Below, one piece after another: positions 1 through 13,700 of a stretch of DNA of 64,000 nt; within the stretch, counting starts at the first letter, position 1, and every line of letters starts with the position of its first letter. The position numbers were made by a program, and so were the translations under genes. Location of the stretch: contig OX352774.1 in NCBI GenBank assembly GCA_947095535.1, forward strand, positions 173,908,200-173,972,199, given 5' to 3'. The stretch is from Poecilobothrus nobilitatus (lineage: Eukaryota; Arthropoda; Insecta; Diptera; Dolichopodidae). The notes under the pieces were generated by a model that was given only the letters and a program-made list of their open reading frames with translations, ran no database searches and was not told the DNA's origin.

Positions 1-3000
1 TCAATATAAAAAGGAGTAACAGATAAAAATCATAATGAAAACATAGTACCTACCGTAAAATAGAATTAATTTTGATATTTAAAAGTTTTTTTTTTAATCA
101 GTGAATTTTGAAAGATTCAAATTTATTCGAATGATTACAATACTTTTCTTACACATTATAATATACAAGAAATTAAAATAATCACATTAAAATCTAAAGT
201 AAAGATATGAATATCAAAAGATGAATTAAAAGATATTAAATTTCTGAAAAGGATATTACATATTACTATAACATAGCTTCCATCTAATGTTTAGCATGCA
301 TCAGTAGCTAAGCAACAGCTATAAAAAAAACAGCAACAAAAAGCAACAGCAACAAAAAAAAAACTAAACAATTAACAAATCTTGGACAAGAACCAAATAA
401 AAATACACAATATCTTAAAAATAATATTCTGAAACTTCTATAATCTACAAAATTCAAGTTAAACTTCAAGCAAAAGACAAAAAAAAAAAAAAAACAAATA
501 AGATCAAGAAAGCAAGAATAGTTATAGAGATGAACTAACTAATCACTTAAGATTAAATGAATGAATAAAAAAAAATATAATAAATGGTGTGATTTATTTG
601 AACATGGGATCATTATTATAAGACTATGTATATGATCATGATTGTGATTAATGTAGGAAGTCATTTAGGAAAACATAAAAACTCCAAGTTATATAAAACA
701 AACTTTAGTTTAACGTTTAACTTAACTAAAAGAAAAAAAAAAAACATTTTTGAATTAATGGGTAGAAAAATAAAGCAAAAAAAAAAAGAAAAAGAAAAGG
801 TTTATTCTAAACCTTGAGGCCTTGTTCTATCCACAAATAGGTACAACGCAAAAAAGAATTAATTCTTGTAAATGATTCTTTTTTCAGTAATTTAATAAAC
901 AAAAAAAGGACGGAACAAGAGAAAAAAAAAATAAAAATAAAAAAAGAAATTTTTGTATTAAATATTTTCTGAGATACTTTTGAAAATTTACTATACACAA
1001 TTTATGTAAAATGTCCATATATCAGAATTTTCTGCTACCATTTACTTTTATTTTATTTTTAGTATTGTTTTTAACATTGTCAAAATAATAAAAATTCTTC
1101 GACCTTGATTCTCTTATTTATGGGATATCTTTTTTTTTTTTAAGATACAATTTTAGTTCTTCTATTTAAAAGGAAAATATTGTTATTTTAAGTTCATAAG
1201 ATTAATTTTAATTAATTTAATTAATCAAAATCTGGTCTATTAATATTATTAAATACTTAAAAGAATATTTTATACTCTTCATTGTGATAAAATTTAATTA
1301 AACCTTTTTTAAAATAATTGAAATTTATTTTCTGATATTTGGTGTTATCTGATATATGTGCAAAAAAAAAAAATACATATCTAAAGTTATACTGTTTACT
1401 GTTATTACACATTGTATTGTATATTATTGCATAGGATAGGAACTGATAATCATTTTAAATTTATATTATTATATATGGTCCGTTTCAACTAAGTATAAAA
1501 GTTTAAAAGAGATTTTCAGGCGCATCATGTTTAAGTTTTATAAAACATGAAACCCTTTAAAAGTACGGTGCTCTCTTTTGAAGAGAGAAGTTATTCTAAA
1601 AAGTATTCAAAAAATGTTATTTGATTTTTCTTAAAGAAGGTGGGGTTATCTTCAGAAGACACCGAGAAAACTTTTACCCCCTTGGTAGTGTGAAATTTTT
1701 AATCACTAAATCCACTCACTTTTTTCACAATATAATGGCTAGGTAGTAGCGATGGAACAATATAGTAATTTGAAAATTCTTCCTAAAATCTCCTTGAATT
1801 ATTCCTTGAATTTTTTCGTTTCACAGATTCATAATTTAAAGGTTTTTGTTATCTATGATTTTTTGTATTTCAGAGTTCTAATTCGATTAAACTTTATCCT
1901 ATTTTTAACGACTTGAGCTGCTCTATATATGTTTTACGGTGGAAATATTCGATTTTGATATAATACTTTTGGTTTTTATTTTGGCATCATTTAACATTTC
2001 GACGATGCCTTAAAGATCTTTTGCAACTTCAAAATAATTTATGGTCTTGATAAATTTGACCGCTAACACTTTAGATGATATTCTTAGCGAAATACAACAA
2101 ATATTCTATAGTAAAAAATAATAAAAAAAGAAAAATATACAAATTAACAAATAATTGCTAAAGCAATTTTGATCCAATTAAATATTCTTTAAAAAAAAAA
2201 TCCAATTGATTTATTATCGATATTGAATTAAAAAAAAAATCAAGTTTATAAAAAGAAAAATTTGCAATAAAATTCTTTTAAAAACAAAAAAAAAAATCTA
2301 AAAAATCTTTACAAATAAAATTCAAATATTGAAATTATTTTTTTCTCATTTTTATAAAACACTTTTTCCTTTTCTTTTAGTACTTCTCACTTATCTCCTC
2401 TTCAAATTCCTTCTTCTTTTTCATTTTTTCATCTTATTCTAGCAGCAAACCTATATATATACTTTTTTTTACAAAACAATTTTTATGTCATTCGTAAATT
2501 AGCCTAACCCAATTTGGCATGGTTAAAAACATACTTAGATTTAGTTCTAAATTATTCTAAAAAATGTTAACAATAATCGTTAACAAGAGTTACCAGAACA
2601 AGATGCAATTCACAAAACCAAAAATCCAAAAAAAAGTAAAAAAACAAAATACAAAACATTAACAAAATACCAAACAAAGATTCACAGATAATTCTCGCAC
2701 ATAAAATTTATGTTTGCATTTAACATAAATTTTAACATAGATTTAAAAACACCAAAAAACAGAAAAAAAAATTCGCGCTATGACTATAAAAATCACTTGA
2801 TTATAGTGGACAAAAGATACAACATGCATAATAATTTTTACTGTTCCTTAGCCAAATACAATAAAAAAAGAACAACTATTATAACATAATAACTAAACAA
2901 AGATAACAAAAGAAATCAAGTAAGATTTTTACCGTTATTACAATAACAGTTATTTTGTATATAAAATAATATTTTACATTTATTAAAATTTTTAAAATGA

Positions 3001-3175
3001 TTCAAAGCAGTACGAGAAAATCTTGTTCTTTGGTCGAATGTGTGACTTAAAAAGTATGTATAATTTTGTGCTCAAATGTGTAATTTTATGGCTCTTTGAG
3101 TCACAAAAGAATTTTAAACCTATGCAAAAAAGGTCAAATCAAGGTCAAGGTTTTCAAAAAAAAACAGAACACATT
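1..3175. other. gene-free AT-rich stretch
   Basis: No coding signal was seen on either strand. The sequence is poly(A)/poly(T) runs and A+T-rich filler. A slightly less AT-rich patch at about 1500-1760 (runs of GG and CC, short inverted words) looks like an old repeat but matches nothing I recognise. Short reading frames here are lysine/phenylalanine-rich low complexity. Confidence 0.6.
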
Positions 3176-3400
3176 TTATTTATTTATTTATTTAAATCCA
3201 CGTATCGTGGTACATTAATGCGCCAGGTAGCTATAACCCCTGTTTCCTGGTAGGAATGTGGGCTGTACGAGATATTATGATAATATGAAGTATTTATAGG
3301 TATATTGCGATATAGGAATTATTTTTTTTTATATTATAATTATTGTACCCAGCCGGGAATCGAACCCGAGACCACTCATTCCCTTTTCTAATTTCCACAT
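3176..3400 (-). repeat. tRNA-derived SINE, second type (minus orientation)
   Basis: Read on the minus strand, a good B box (GGTTCGATTCC, about 3355-3365) is followed by a non-tRNA body. The body ends in a TAAA-type tail, seen on plus as TTTATTTATTTATTTATTTA at about 3177-3196. No A box is obvious, so the head is probably 5'-truncated. Flanking CACATTT words on both sides could be a short target duplication, but this is weak. The body differs from the SINE family at 9.4, 15.1, 47.0 and 60.6 kb. Confidence 0.5.
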
Positions 3401-5584
3401 TCACATTTAAATAAGTTTAAAATGTTGCACCTAATGGTATGCAATTTTAAATGTTTTAAATCCAAAAAAATATTTGTTGGATTTGTTAAGAAAATAATAT
3501 TTATTTTTTAAATATAAATAAATAAATAACCAAAAATATGCTGAATCTCTTTTAAAATGCTTTCACAACTTCTAGCAACTGCAGGTTCGAATATGCCGTA
3601 TAAAAACACTAGCATTTGCAATTGTAAAATTACTTATGCGAAGATAAGTTTTCTTAACAAATCTTTCTTCCGATGAAATATGAGAAGATTTTTTTTCCTC
3701 ACTAGTAGTTATTAACAATGCTCATTAATCATATTCATACTCTTGATGTATAATTACTTTCCTAAATTTTTTACTCGGCTTTACCTATTGTCACTGTTTA
3801 TTACTTGCGCCATCTATTATATTATTATATAAGAACAATTTTTTTATATTTATTATATATTACGCTATAAACATAATATGCTATATAAACTACTATTATT
3901 AAATATGACGTGACTCAGAATTTTATTCAAAATTTTTCGATTGAATGGGCGATAACTAAACGAATCAATAATAAGTGACGAAATGAATCAATAATAAGTG
4001 ACTTTTAAAAAATCTTATACATAAAAATAAATTCCATATTATAAACTATACATAAAACAAATATATAAAACTTTATCGTTTATTTTCCGAATAACTAACA
4101 TGAATCTGAAGGACATATTCCATGCGTCTTTAGAAATTAGAGTCACTATCTGTTTTAGTTCATTTTAAATGTTTTAAGGAAAATAATCAACGTAATAGAC
4201 AGACAGAAGCAATTTTAAATCAAACTGAAAATCTTTAAAATAAAAAACAAAAAAAGGAATCTTTTCAAAAAATGCTAAAAATTTTTTTTAACATTAACAA
4301 GAGCGAAATATCGCAAAATATTTTTGTTTTTTTTTTGTTTTTTGTTAAATTGAAAATAGAAATGTGACAAGTCTTTGACACCAAAAACTATCAAACGACT
4401 TTTGTTAGAACAAATAAAAAAATAAACAAAAGTTTTGTGAAATAAGTATAATAGGAAATGATGAAATTCTTCTTATTTATTAAAGGTAGGTTTAACCAAT
4501 TTTTGATTTTTTCCTGTTATTAAATCTTTTCTTTCTCTTTCTGAAAGTCTGATTTACTGACGGATATTTGCAAAACAAAAAAAGGAAAAAAAAACTATAA
4601 AACAAATATAATATTGTGAAAATTCATTTTTATTGTGCAAATAACGGTTAAAATACAACAGGTAACAACTTTTTAGAAAAACTAAAACAAAAAAAAAAAC
4701 ATTTAACTGAAATTCCAAAGAATTTATTTCATATTAGAATATTTACAAATTCCACTTGCTAAAAAACAAAAAAATATTTAATAATTTGAAATGGAATTTT
4801 AAAATAAATTTAGAACAGTTTTAGATTTTAAATTTTTTTTTTTACTTCTTTTTTAAATTTTCTTTCATATATTTTAAATCTCATCATTTGCGCAATTTAA
4901 AACATAAACTGAAAGAATTTTTAAAAATACAACATCAAACAAGGAAGAATACAGTTGCTTTTGTTCAACTTCTAAATACTCGAACGAACCCTTTGAAATG
5001 TTCAAAATACCATATAGTATTCACTCTCCTTACATAATTTTTCTTTTTAACTTTTCATTATTTTTGAAATAAACAAAAAAAATTAGCATGATAAAATTGG
5101 TAGCCACCTCAAGCCTTTGTCCATAATTTCCAGTTTATATTCTAGTGAGTTTTATGATTTCTTTATTGTTCATATGGATATAAAAAATAAAACCCCCAAT
5201 TAATACATTATAATATGTAGCTTTTAATTTACAAATTTACAAGTCATAAAATTTATTTTAAATTAAATTTTGATAAGTGAGTTTATAAGTAAATTCATTT
5301 TTCGCAGATTTGAGTTTAGCGTCATCCAACTATTATCAATCCAAGACTTTACTAACTATAAGACAAAACCATCTAATACTAAGCGTATAGCGATAAGTGT
5401 GTATATTTATTTACATTTACTAAGAAGTAGCAAATACATTATGTTTCTAAAATGCATACACATTCATACATGTATTATTATTATTATTATTATTATGATT
5501 TATGAATTATAATATACGTATATAGCCTTTAATATATCGCACTTTTTCTTTAAAAATATTTCATTCATTGATTTTTTGCTCATA
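3401..5584. other. gene-free AT-rich stretch
   Basis: Low-complexity A+T-rich DNA. No splice-bounded reading frame or recognisable repeat was seen apart from an (ATT)n tract near 5470-5497. Confidence 0.5.
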
Positions 5585-5770
5585 ACGGACAGGAGAAAGG
5601 ACAGACAAAGGCTAAATCAACTAATTTTTCGATTCTGATCTAAACCACAAACATGAGTAACATATGCTTATTTTAGAGATGGTACATACGAAGGAACAAT
5701 TTCAATACACCTGACAAAAGGTGTCAAATACTAATTGACCTATTTAAAATATTGAAAATGGATCATCTCA
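5585..5770 (+). repeat. degenerate copy of Helentron-like repeat family
   Basis: The stretch GACAGACAAAGGCTAAATCA, then TCGATTCTGATC, then a 'GATGGTACATACGAAGGA' block aligns by eye with the better copy at 57.65-57.78 kb, which has the same order of GACGG(G/A)C, AATCGACTC, GATTCTGATC and ATGTTACAAATGGAGGA. It is heavily diverged and carries no coding capacity. Confidence 0.45.
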
Positions 5771-7284
5771 TTAATGGATTACCTACATAAAAAATTTTCT
5801 GACTCAAATAAAAAATATGAAATTGCTAAAGAAATCAACGTTATAAATAAATCTCTAATCTTAACTATTATGAGTTCAGTTTACTTCAGTTCGATTTAGG
5901 CGATCACTATTTTAATTTTTATTCAATCTCTCTGTATACAATTTAAATTAAAACTCTTTAATTATTTTTGCATAACTAATAACTTTAGAATTCAAAAAAC
6001 CAATCCGACAATTTAAAATTACCATCAGTTATTGAAATTTCAAAAATAACTTTTATTCTAATTGCGTTTTCTTTAATATCACTAACATAAAACAATCAAC
6101 CAATAAAAATTAATTAAAAAAAAAAAAAAATTTAATAAAAGTACCTAAATTGAAAATTGAGATGTCCTTTCGAAAAAAGAAAAATAAAATAAAAACACAC
6201 ACAACTATTCTAAAATTATACTTTCAATTTTTTATTAAAGTTGCAAAAAAAAAAAAAGAAAAAAATAACTTGTATTTTCACTTGTTCGATTTAATATTAC
6301 AATCAATAACAACATCTGCTTTAAATTTTCATCTTCATCAATTATTTAAAAAAAAAAAACAAAAAAAAAACGCAATCTTCTAAGGGATTTCTTTATTTAT
6401 TTAAATATATTTATTAGTATTTTTTCTATAATAAATTTACACAATTCATTTATATGTTATCCCTATTCGCTAAAGTACAATCGCGTAAGTACATTTTTTT
6501 TTTGTTGTTTTTTTTTTTATCTGTCATATTATTCAACTATTTTTCTTATTTCATTTCTCTCTTTTGAACTACGACTAATTCAAATAATCTTTGATCATTT
6601 AAATGAATCACCTTTCAATTTACAGATAACTTAACTGACATTCTTATTCTTGATAAAAAAAACAAATACAATAAAACTTAAAAAAAAAAAAAAAAGGATC
6701 CAAGGATTGTTTGAATCATTCAACTACAACAATATATGCAATTCAATTCATGATATTTAAATGTTATCATAAAGAATCCCTAACTAACAAACAAAGTATA
6801 GGAACTAAAAATATACATAAGTAAAAAACTGAATACTGAACATTTGAAAATTGGTCAGAATAGTTGCAGAAACATCTTACAATAGTGATTTAATAAAAAT
6901 CCTTAGTTTAAAAAATAACGAAACAAACTGTTTGAGTCCTTCAACACTTAATTAATGACTTGATTTAGAAAATGTGAGAAATTTTTGAACCCTTTCTAGG
7001 TCTCTTTTACTCTTTAGTTAAATTACACTCCAAGTCCGCCTCTTTAATTAAATTTTTATTATTCCCAAATTTAATTCTTATGGAATAATTCTGGTTTCAA
7101 ATATTTCAAGTAGGTTTTAAAAGATTGCTTTTCCTAGATAGGTTTTTAAAGTATTGGAACTTTGCTAAAGAAACATTATCCTTCTGCTACTTATTTATTG
7201 ATGCAGCTTTTGAGAAATAATTGTATTATATCTTTTTGTTTTTAATTTTCATTGCCGTAACCCGTTTAATTTAATACATATATA
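5771..7284. other. gene-free AT-rich stretch
   Basis: Homopolymer-rich DNA with several A-runs longer than 10 nt. No gene or recognisable repeat was seen. Confidence 0.5.
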
Positions 7285-7575
7285 TTGGATTTTTTTCTAC
7301 TTGCCTCATCAGAAACTCCACTTATTTCAACTTGTTTAATATATCTCTTGTGTTTCATTTTATCCAATTCCACTAATGAACTTTGTCTTCCAGAATTTTG
7401 TTTTCATTACGTAATTTTAGGTTTTCTTCAATTAAGGTGTATATACATATATTCCTTTATTTTCCTAACCTCACTTTGGATTTTTGTAAATTGTGCACAC
7501 TGAAAGTTTTGGTTTCTATAATGATTGTTTCTAACTTCTCATTGATAGTTTTCAGCCTCATTTATGTTATTTGAT
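7285..7575 (-). pseudogene. LINE ORF1-like coiled-coil remnant
   Basis: On the minus strand, broken frames give heptad-rich peptides in order: INEKLETIIIETKT (about 7510-7560), ENLKLRNENKILEDKVH (about 7383-7440), then VELDKMKHKR and QVEISGVSDE (about 7290-7377). A coiled coil followed by an 'xEIxGV' strand is the usual organisation of the ORF1/FP-like protein of many insect non-LTR retrotransposons. At least two frame breaks separate the pieces, so it is dead. Assignment is by pattern only. Confidence 0.45.
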
Positions 7576-9411
7576 GTTCTATTTAAATGTTCTTTCGAAG
7601 TTGTTGCCACAACATTAATTGATGTGCGCCTTTGTCTTGTTGTTTTGCATGCACTATATATATATATATATATTTAATTTATTTTCACCTCTGAACTTGT
7701 TCTTTTTCATTCAAGGAACTGATTCTTTTCCAATTGCAGTTCAAAAGTAATCTTTACAAATTTATTTTTCTTCTGGATCCTTTTACTCAATCCTATGACT
7801 TGTAACACGAAGTTTACATAAAATAGTACCATTAAAACATTCACTCATTCACTTAACACTCACTCAACAATAAGTGAAGTGAACCCAATTCATTTAATTT
7901 CCTTGAAAACCATTATACCACTCTCAAATTGGAAAAATTATTTTATGCAATTGAAAGAAAACTTAATGGACAGACATGAAATTTTATTTTATTTTTTTTT
8001 TTTTTTTCTTTTTTATTGTTCTTAAACATTCAGATTTTTTTTTTTTTTTTTTACAAAACTATTCTAGAATCTAATAGTTAACAACTTACCGTACATACAT
8101 TATTTCTAAAATACAAAAAAAAAAAAAAAAAAAAAAACAAAGCCTAGAATATATATTTATATTGACGATGATAATTGAATATGTGCCGATAGGAAACGAT
8201 TGATGACTTCTTTAAACATATTGAATAGCAGTTATAGTGCAGGTAATAAAAGTTAATGATGTATTCAAAACGAATTGACAGAAATTGTTATTTTTATATT
8301 TATTTTATTTCATTTTTCTTTAAAAAAAAAAACAAAAAATCTAACAATTATATTATCTTGTATAGTACCTGTACCTTTGTTTTTATTTTTATACTGGACG
8401 ACATTTTTTCTCTTTTTGTTTTCACAATTTCTATCTTTAAATTTAATATGGAATTATATTTTGTATACATATATATATGTATACATATACATACGTACTT
8501 ACTTATAGAAGCACTTTTATTTTAAGCCTATCAATAAATCCTTTGAAATTTTTCAATATACTGCGTTTTCATTTTTGTTTTTTTCCTATACCTTTATTTT
8601 ACCTTTACGCACACTTTGTTTTTTTTTTTTTTTTTTTTACTTTTTTTTTTGTTATTTTTAGAATGCACCTTTTAGCCGAGCGAGTTTCACAGGTTTTCAT
8701 AATATGCAAGCAACAAATAAAATAGCAACTAAACAAAAATAAAAAGCAAATAAATAAAGAAAAGGGTTTCCAGACCATGCAATAAAGATATCCGTAATTT
8801 TTATTTTATGTTCTCAATTTTTTTTTTTTTTTTTTTGTTGTTTTGAAGTTGGAACGTACGTCTATTAAAGATTGATTGTTATGTTAGGAAATTTTATGTG
8901 TTGCACTTAGAAAAATATATCTAAATTTATTTGATTAGATCAGGATGTTAAAAAACAAAAAAAAAAAAAAAAGTAAATATAGAAAAGGAATAAAATGACT
9001 AATAATATGTTTTAAATAATTTTTTTTTTCTTTTGTTCATATTAAAAAAAAAAATTTGATTTTAAATTTTATTTTATAACCTTTACAACTTATAAATTTA
9101 TGTACATTCGGCTCAGAACGATTACGGATTGAAAAAAAAAAAGTTTGTAAAATTGTTACTTTATAAACTAAAGTGATAAATATTAACTTTTATAAAATAA
9201 AATTTACATTTATTAATTATATATTAATTTATTTATTTATTTATTCTTTTTGAGGACGTTCTTTCAATGTGATAGGAACTCAACTTTTTCTTTGTGGTTA
9301 TGGTTCAATTCAAAGTGTCAGAAACCCAGAACATTTAAGAAAACCTATTCATAAATCTTTTATCTTCTATTGAGGTTTTTTTTTTTTTGTAAATAAGAAT
9401 TGACCATGAAT
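7576..9411. other. gene-free AT-rich stretch
   Basis: Poly(T)/poly(A) tracts (for example about 7985-8050, 8110-8140, 8618-8650) and a short (TA)n at about 7655-7672. Apparent frames are Phe/Ile/Tyr-rich low complexity. Confidence 0.5.
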
Positions 9412-9422
9412 TTTATATAAGA

Positions 9423-9618
9423 GTGGGGCCTCGGCGGGGCCTAGTGGGTAAGAGCGTATAAAATAAGCTGTAAACACCGAGGGAGTGTGGGTTCGAATCT
9501 CATAAACGTCGTAAGAGTAATTCCCCCTTACGATATGTACAGCCACGCCTGAAAAGGAAAGGATGTGTAATTTCCTTGTTACATTTATGTGGCAGGGGAA
9601 TACACCAAAAAAAAAAAA
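9423..9618 (+). repeat. tRNA-derived SINE, near full length, with target duplication
   Basis: The head carries an A-box-like segment (GGCCTAGTGGGTAAGAGC, about 9438) and a B box (GGTTCGAATCTC, about 9490). A body with GTACAGCCACGCCTGAAAAG and CATTTATGTGGCAGGGGAAT follows, ending in an A-rich tail of about 12 A. It is flanked by perfect 11-bp duplications TTTATATAAGA at 9412-9422 and 9619-9629, as expected for LINE-mobilised insertion. It is the reference copy for the family in this window. Confidence 0.85.
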
Positions 9619-9629
9619 TTTATATAAGA

Positions 9630-10292
9630 ACTTCTTTCGACTTACCCAAACTTTTATTTATGTTCCGCAAAATAACTGCATTTTTTTTTTTTTTTTATAT
9701 TTATAATAATCTCTGAAGAAATTAGAACTGGTCATGGAGTTATTAAAATCACAACATCATGTAGGGATGAGTAACATCGCAAATATATAAAATCAAATAA
9801 AAAATCTGCATTTACATTAAATAAATAATTTTTCAGAAGGCTGTAATTTACATATTTTTTTTACAGGTTTAAAATTTTATTAAAAAATTCTTCCCAAATA
9901 GGATGATTTTGAATTATAAGATCTAAATTAGAAGAAGTATATATCGCATGCTTATAGTGGAAAACTGCCATATGTGAATATTTTAAGTTTAGATAAAATT
10001 GCAATCAAAAGTTTTAATCTAATTTTGTATGGTAAAAGGGAGACTGCAATATTTTGGTTAGTAGTACTTTAACATCTAACTAAGTTATTTTGTGTATGAT
10101 ATTGTTACAAAGTAAAATTCTGGCAGTATTCATCCAGAATATTTGTTATATAATCTCTAATAATATAACTTGATCGATCCCGCCTAGTTATGTTACAAAT
10201 AAAGTTAGCAGTTTACAAAAGAAAGCACTTATAGAATACACAATATAACCTACTCTGGAATGCTAATGGGATATCTATCTAAAAACTGGGCA
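9630..10292. other. gene-free stretch
   Basis: A+T-rich DNA with no supported gene. It leads into the perfect inverted repeat at 10293. Confidence 0.5.
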
Positions 10293-10367
10293 GCTAACTA
10301 TAAATAACATCATTGAGCTTCAAAATATTTAAATTTTTGAAGCTCAATGATGTTATTTATAGTTAGC
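10293..10367. repeat. perfect 33-bp inverted repeat (hairpin)
   Basis: Arms 10293-10325 and 10335-10367 are exact reverse complements (starting GCTAACTATAAATAACATCA). They are separated by a 9-nt spacer that is itself AT-palindromic. No TE terminus or target duplication is obvious around it. It lies just upstream of a degenerate RT C-terminus. Confidence 0.9.
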
Positions 10368-10395
10368 ATCTATAAAATAAAAAAAGGTCTCAATA

Positions 10396-10614
10396 AGTGC
10401 ACATTCAGAGAACCATTCATATAACACGAGATCGGCTTATCTTTACATCCTACCGCAATCAAGAGTCGAATTCATGAGGAAAAATTTGCTATCATCATCT
10501 ATTACAATTTTCAACAAGCTATCTGACTACATTTAAGCAACGCTAATTAGATTCAACAAGGAGATCAAAAAATATCTGCACAACAAACGTAAGGCAGCAC
10601 TCAACCTAGCTTAG
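10396..10614 (+). pseudogene. non-LTR retrotransposon RT C-terminal remnant
   Basis: One frame reads SAHSENHSYNTRSAYLYILP, then QSRVEFMRKN, LSSSITIFNKLSDYI, an in-frame stop, ATLIRFNKEIKKYLHNKRK and a terminal stop at 10612-10614. The order 'HxYNTR...P..R...... FN.L...I.....F...IK.YL' is the classic tail of many non-LTR reverse transcriptases, just after the RT domain. One internal stop and no upstream RT core make it a 5'-truncated, dead copy. The moderately GC-rich DNA to about 10,720 is probably its 3' UTR. Confidence 0.7.
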
Positions 10615-10720
10615 TCTTAATGTGTAAACAATTGTCAACACCATTAAGAAAAGGGGCAGTCACTCGCTCGCTGTGGTGTTACTTCACTCAGACGTATTGT
10701 AGCATTAAGTTTGGTGGAAT

Positions 10721-13700
10721 TTTTAAATTTATTTTTGTTTTGTATTTTTTTTTAAATTTGTTCTATAATGTAATATAATATATACTTTTTACCTTAATCT
10801 TAGTTTAAATTAATTTGATTAGGTATTATTTTCTTCTTAGTTATATATAAGTTTTAACTTTATTTCTCACACTTTAGGTTTCCAATTTTTAGTTTGAATT
10901 AATTTTGGATATTTCTCTTTAGATAATTTCTCTAATAAACTTAATATTTATATACTGTAATAATAACTAAGTGTACTTTTAGGAAATCGATCAAGTTTTT
11001 TAATATTAACCTTGACAGGAGGCTATGTTTATCACCTAATTCCAGCTCCAGCTGTTTGGCTGACAAGCAGAAGCATTCATAAAGTAGTAATCGATGCAGT
11101 TGGCAGCAACATTTATAATAGGAACATTTTTTAATTTTATAAATTTTATAAATTTATTGTAAATTATATCAAGGAGTGTAAATTAATAAGCTTATGTATT
11201 GTAAATTTGATCTTGAAAAGAGTCAAGGGTTTTTTATGCCAAATGGAATACTCCTTTATTTAGTATTGAATTTGTGCATAAATACCTTTCATGTATCTTG
11301 ATATGTTGAAGATATATTAGATCATCTTTACCCATCTTGGCATGTTGGAAGATGGGTCAATATGAGTACGCATAGATTTATTGTATGTTGGGACAAAGTG
11401 TATTCCACTTGGCTTTTTCTCTTGTTGTTAAATAAATTACATTAAACAGAAAATGTTAAATGTTAGATATTAGCTATGTTTACAGTTGAATAGTGCCATA
11501 ACTAAAATTATGGCATTAGTTTATTGATAATCACAGATTTGAACTGCCACATTTTAAAAATTAAAACTTTTAAACTTTACAAGTATACTTAATTTTAAAA
11601 TATCAGAACGCTACAAATCAAAAAAAAATTAAAAAATGTGAGAAATTGCTTCAATATTTCGACGAATGTTAAAATAAGTAAGTCGTCCCTCTTCAACTTG
11701 TATTTGTTCGCAAGAATCGATTTCAGATTTTGTCGCGAAAACTCAAAAAAGATTAAGCGCCGCCAATCAGTATGTAAAAATCTGTATATAGAATATTATA
11801 ATACTCTAATATATACTTACAGATTTGTAATTGATAGATCTGGTGGAGAAAAATATACTTGAAAAAGAGAAATAAAATCTAAATAATTGGCAACAATCTT
11901 TTCTAAAATATTTTTTTGAATTAGTTTTATGCCTAAAATATTTAAAATACCAAATTCCTGCGTATAATTTCTCCCTAAAATCTCCTAAAATTTTGATCGA
12001 ATTGATTTCTGTTGCAAAGCTTTGAGTTTTCGGGGTTTTAAACAATTCTATATTTTTATCACAAATTCAATTAAAAACACTTATTGTTTTACTTTTAATT
12101 TTCTTATTTTAAATTATTATTTATTGCAATACTTTATCAAAACTGTAACTATATATGAAGGTCAATTCTATTAACATTCTATAAAATCACAAACATCTAA
12201 AATAAAACATTAACAGTTTGTTAATGTTTTTGTGTTATGGTTTAAGTTAACGTATATTATACAGTAACCATTAAAAAAAAATTTAGTTCAGTAACCATTG
12301 AACACCTTACAAAAACAATTACTGGGAAATTATTAATTTTTTTTTTTTTTACTTTTTATTTAATAAAACACATTAAAAGTGAGTAAAGCCAGTTTTAAAA
12401 CAACTTTTTTAAAAGAAAAGAAAAGAAAAAGGAAAATGACTATAGTAAAAGCATCATCTATTTTTCACCTACTTATTTAAACCGTTATACAATTACCGTT
12501 AATTAATTGCAATTAATTATTTTCAATAAAAATGCCTATAATACGATATCTAGTAACATGTACTCCATCATAAATTTAAATAAATTTTAATAATACAAAC
12601 AATATATTTAATGAATATTTTAATTATTATTATTTTCTTTTTTTTTTTTGTTTTTTTTTTTTCAATTTTATAATTACTATTTACCATTATGTACAGGTAA
12701 TACATGTAAAATTGCATAGACATGCACTTACAAAAAAATTCTTTTATTTTCACCCTACGGATTTAAAAACCAGCCAATTCGATTTGAACAGAAAAAAAAA
12801 AAAAAAAACATTAAATTTCACTCATTAATCATAATTTTAAAAATAAAAAAAAATAAAAGCATAAAACAAATGACGAAAAACCATAAAGAGAAGAAAACAA
12901 GGATATAATGTAAAAGGAAAAAAAAACAACACCTTAGAAAAAAAAAACAAAAGAATTATTTATTCATTCATTTGTGAATAGTGAGTGAATGTCTGAACTA
13001 ATACACACTTTAGTACATTTCACTTCAAAAAAAAAAAAATCCATTTACATACATCCATACATTTTCCATCTTCATTTTCTAACTTAAGTATCCTAATGTT
13101 AATTTCCATCGATCAGATTCAATAACCTTTCAGAAAATTGTACATTTTTTATTAACACTACATATTTTTCTTTGTTTTTTTTTTACTATATTTAAATTCT
13201 TTTTGTTTTATTTTTTATTAGCAAAATATATTATATATTACAAGTGATATATATACCTATATACATTCATATTTTGTAAATATACTTATACATATATATG
13301 TATTTTTTTTTATAATTATAAATTTTGCAATGGAAAATAGTACCTACCATTATTTGATCATTATATATAGGGAAATAACTATGTTTTTAAACATACATAC
13401 AGCCATACATACATACTTGTATATTATAAATACAACAACAACTTAATCATATATTATGCAAATTTTTTTTTCCATTTTTCTTCTTTTTTTTTTTTTGTTA
13501 TTGTTTTTTACTTGAACTTATTCATTATTATTTTTCCCTTTTTTTGTTTTTCTTGTTTGTTTTTTTTTTTTTTTGCTTAATAGTTTTTCTCCAAAAGGCA
13601 TAGTAAAAATATTGACGCGAATATTAATAAAAAAAAAAAAGAACAAAACAAAAAACTACAAAACTTTCAATCGTCAATGTCAATGTCTTTTGGTAAAAGA

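Noticed and set aside
3023..3253. 76-codon plus-strand frame
   Set aside because: Its 3' half is antisense to the SINE at 3.2-3.4 kb, and it has no recognisable domain.
8256..8725. Overlapping Phe/Ile/Tyr-rich reading frames
   Set aside because: Produced by T- and TA-rich simple sequence; no domain, no splice context, no protein-like composition.
10293..10367. miRNA precursor
   Set aside because: A perfect 33-bp stem with a 9-nt loop and no bulges is atypical, and there is no evidence of expression or conservation. Kept only as an inverted repeat.
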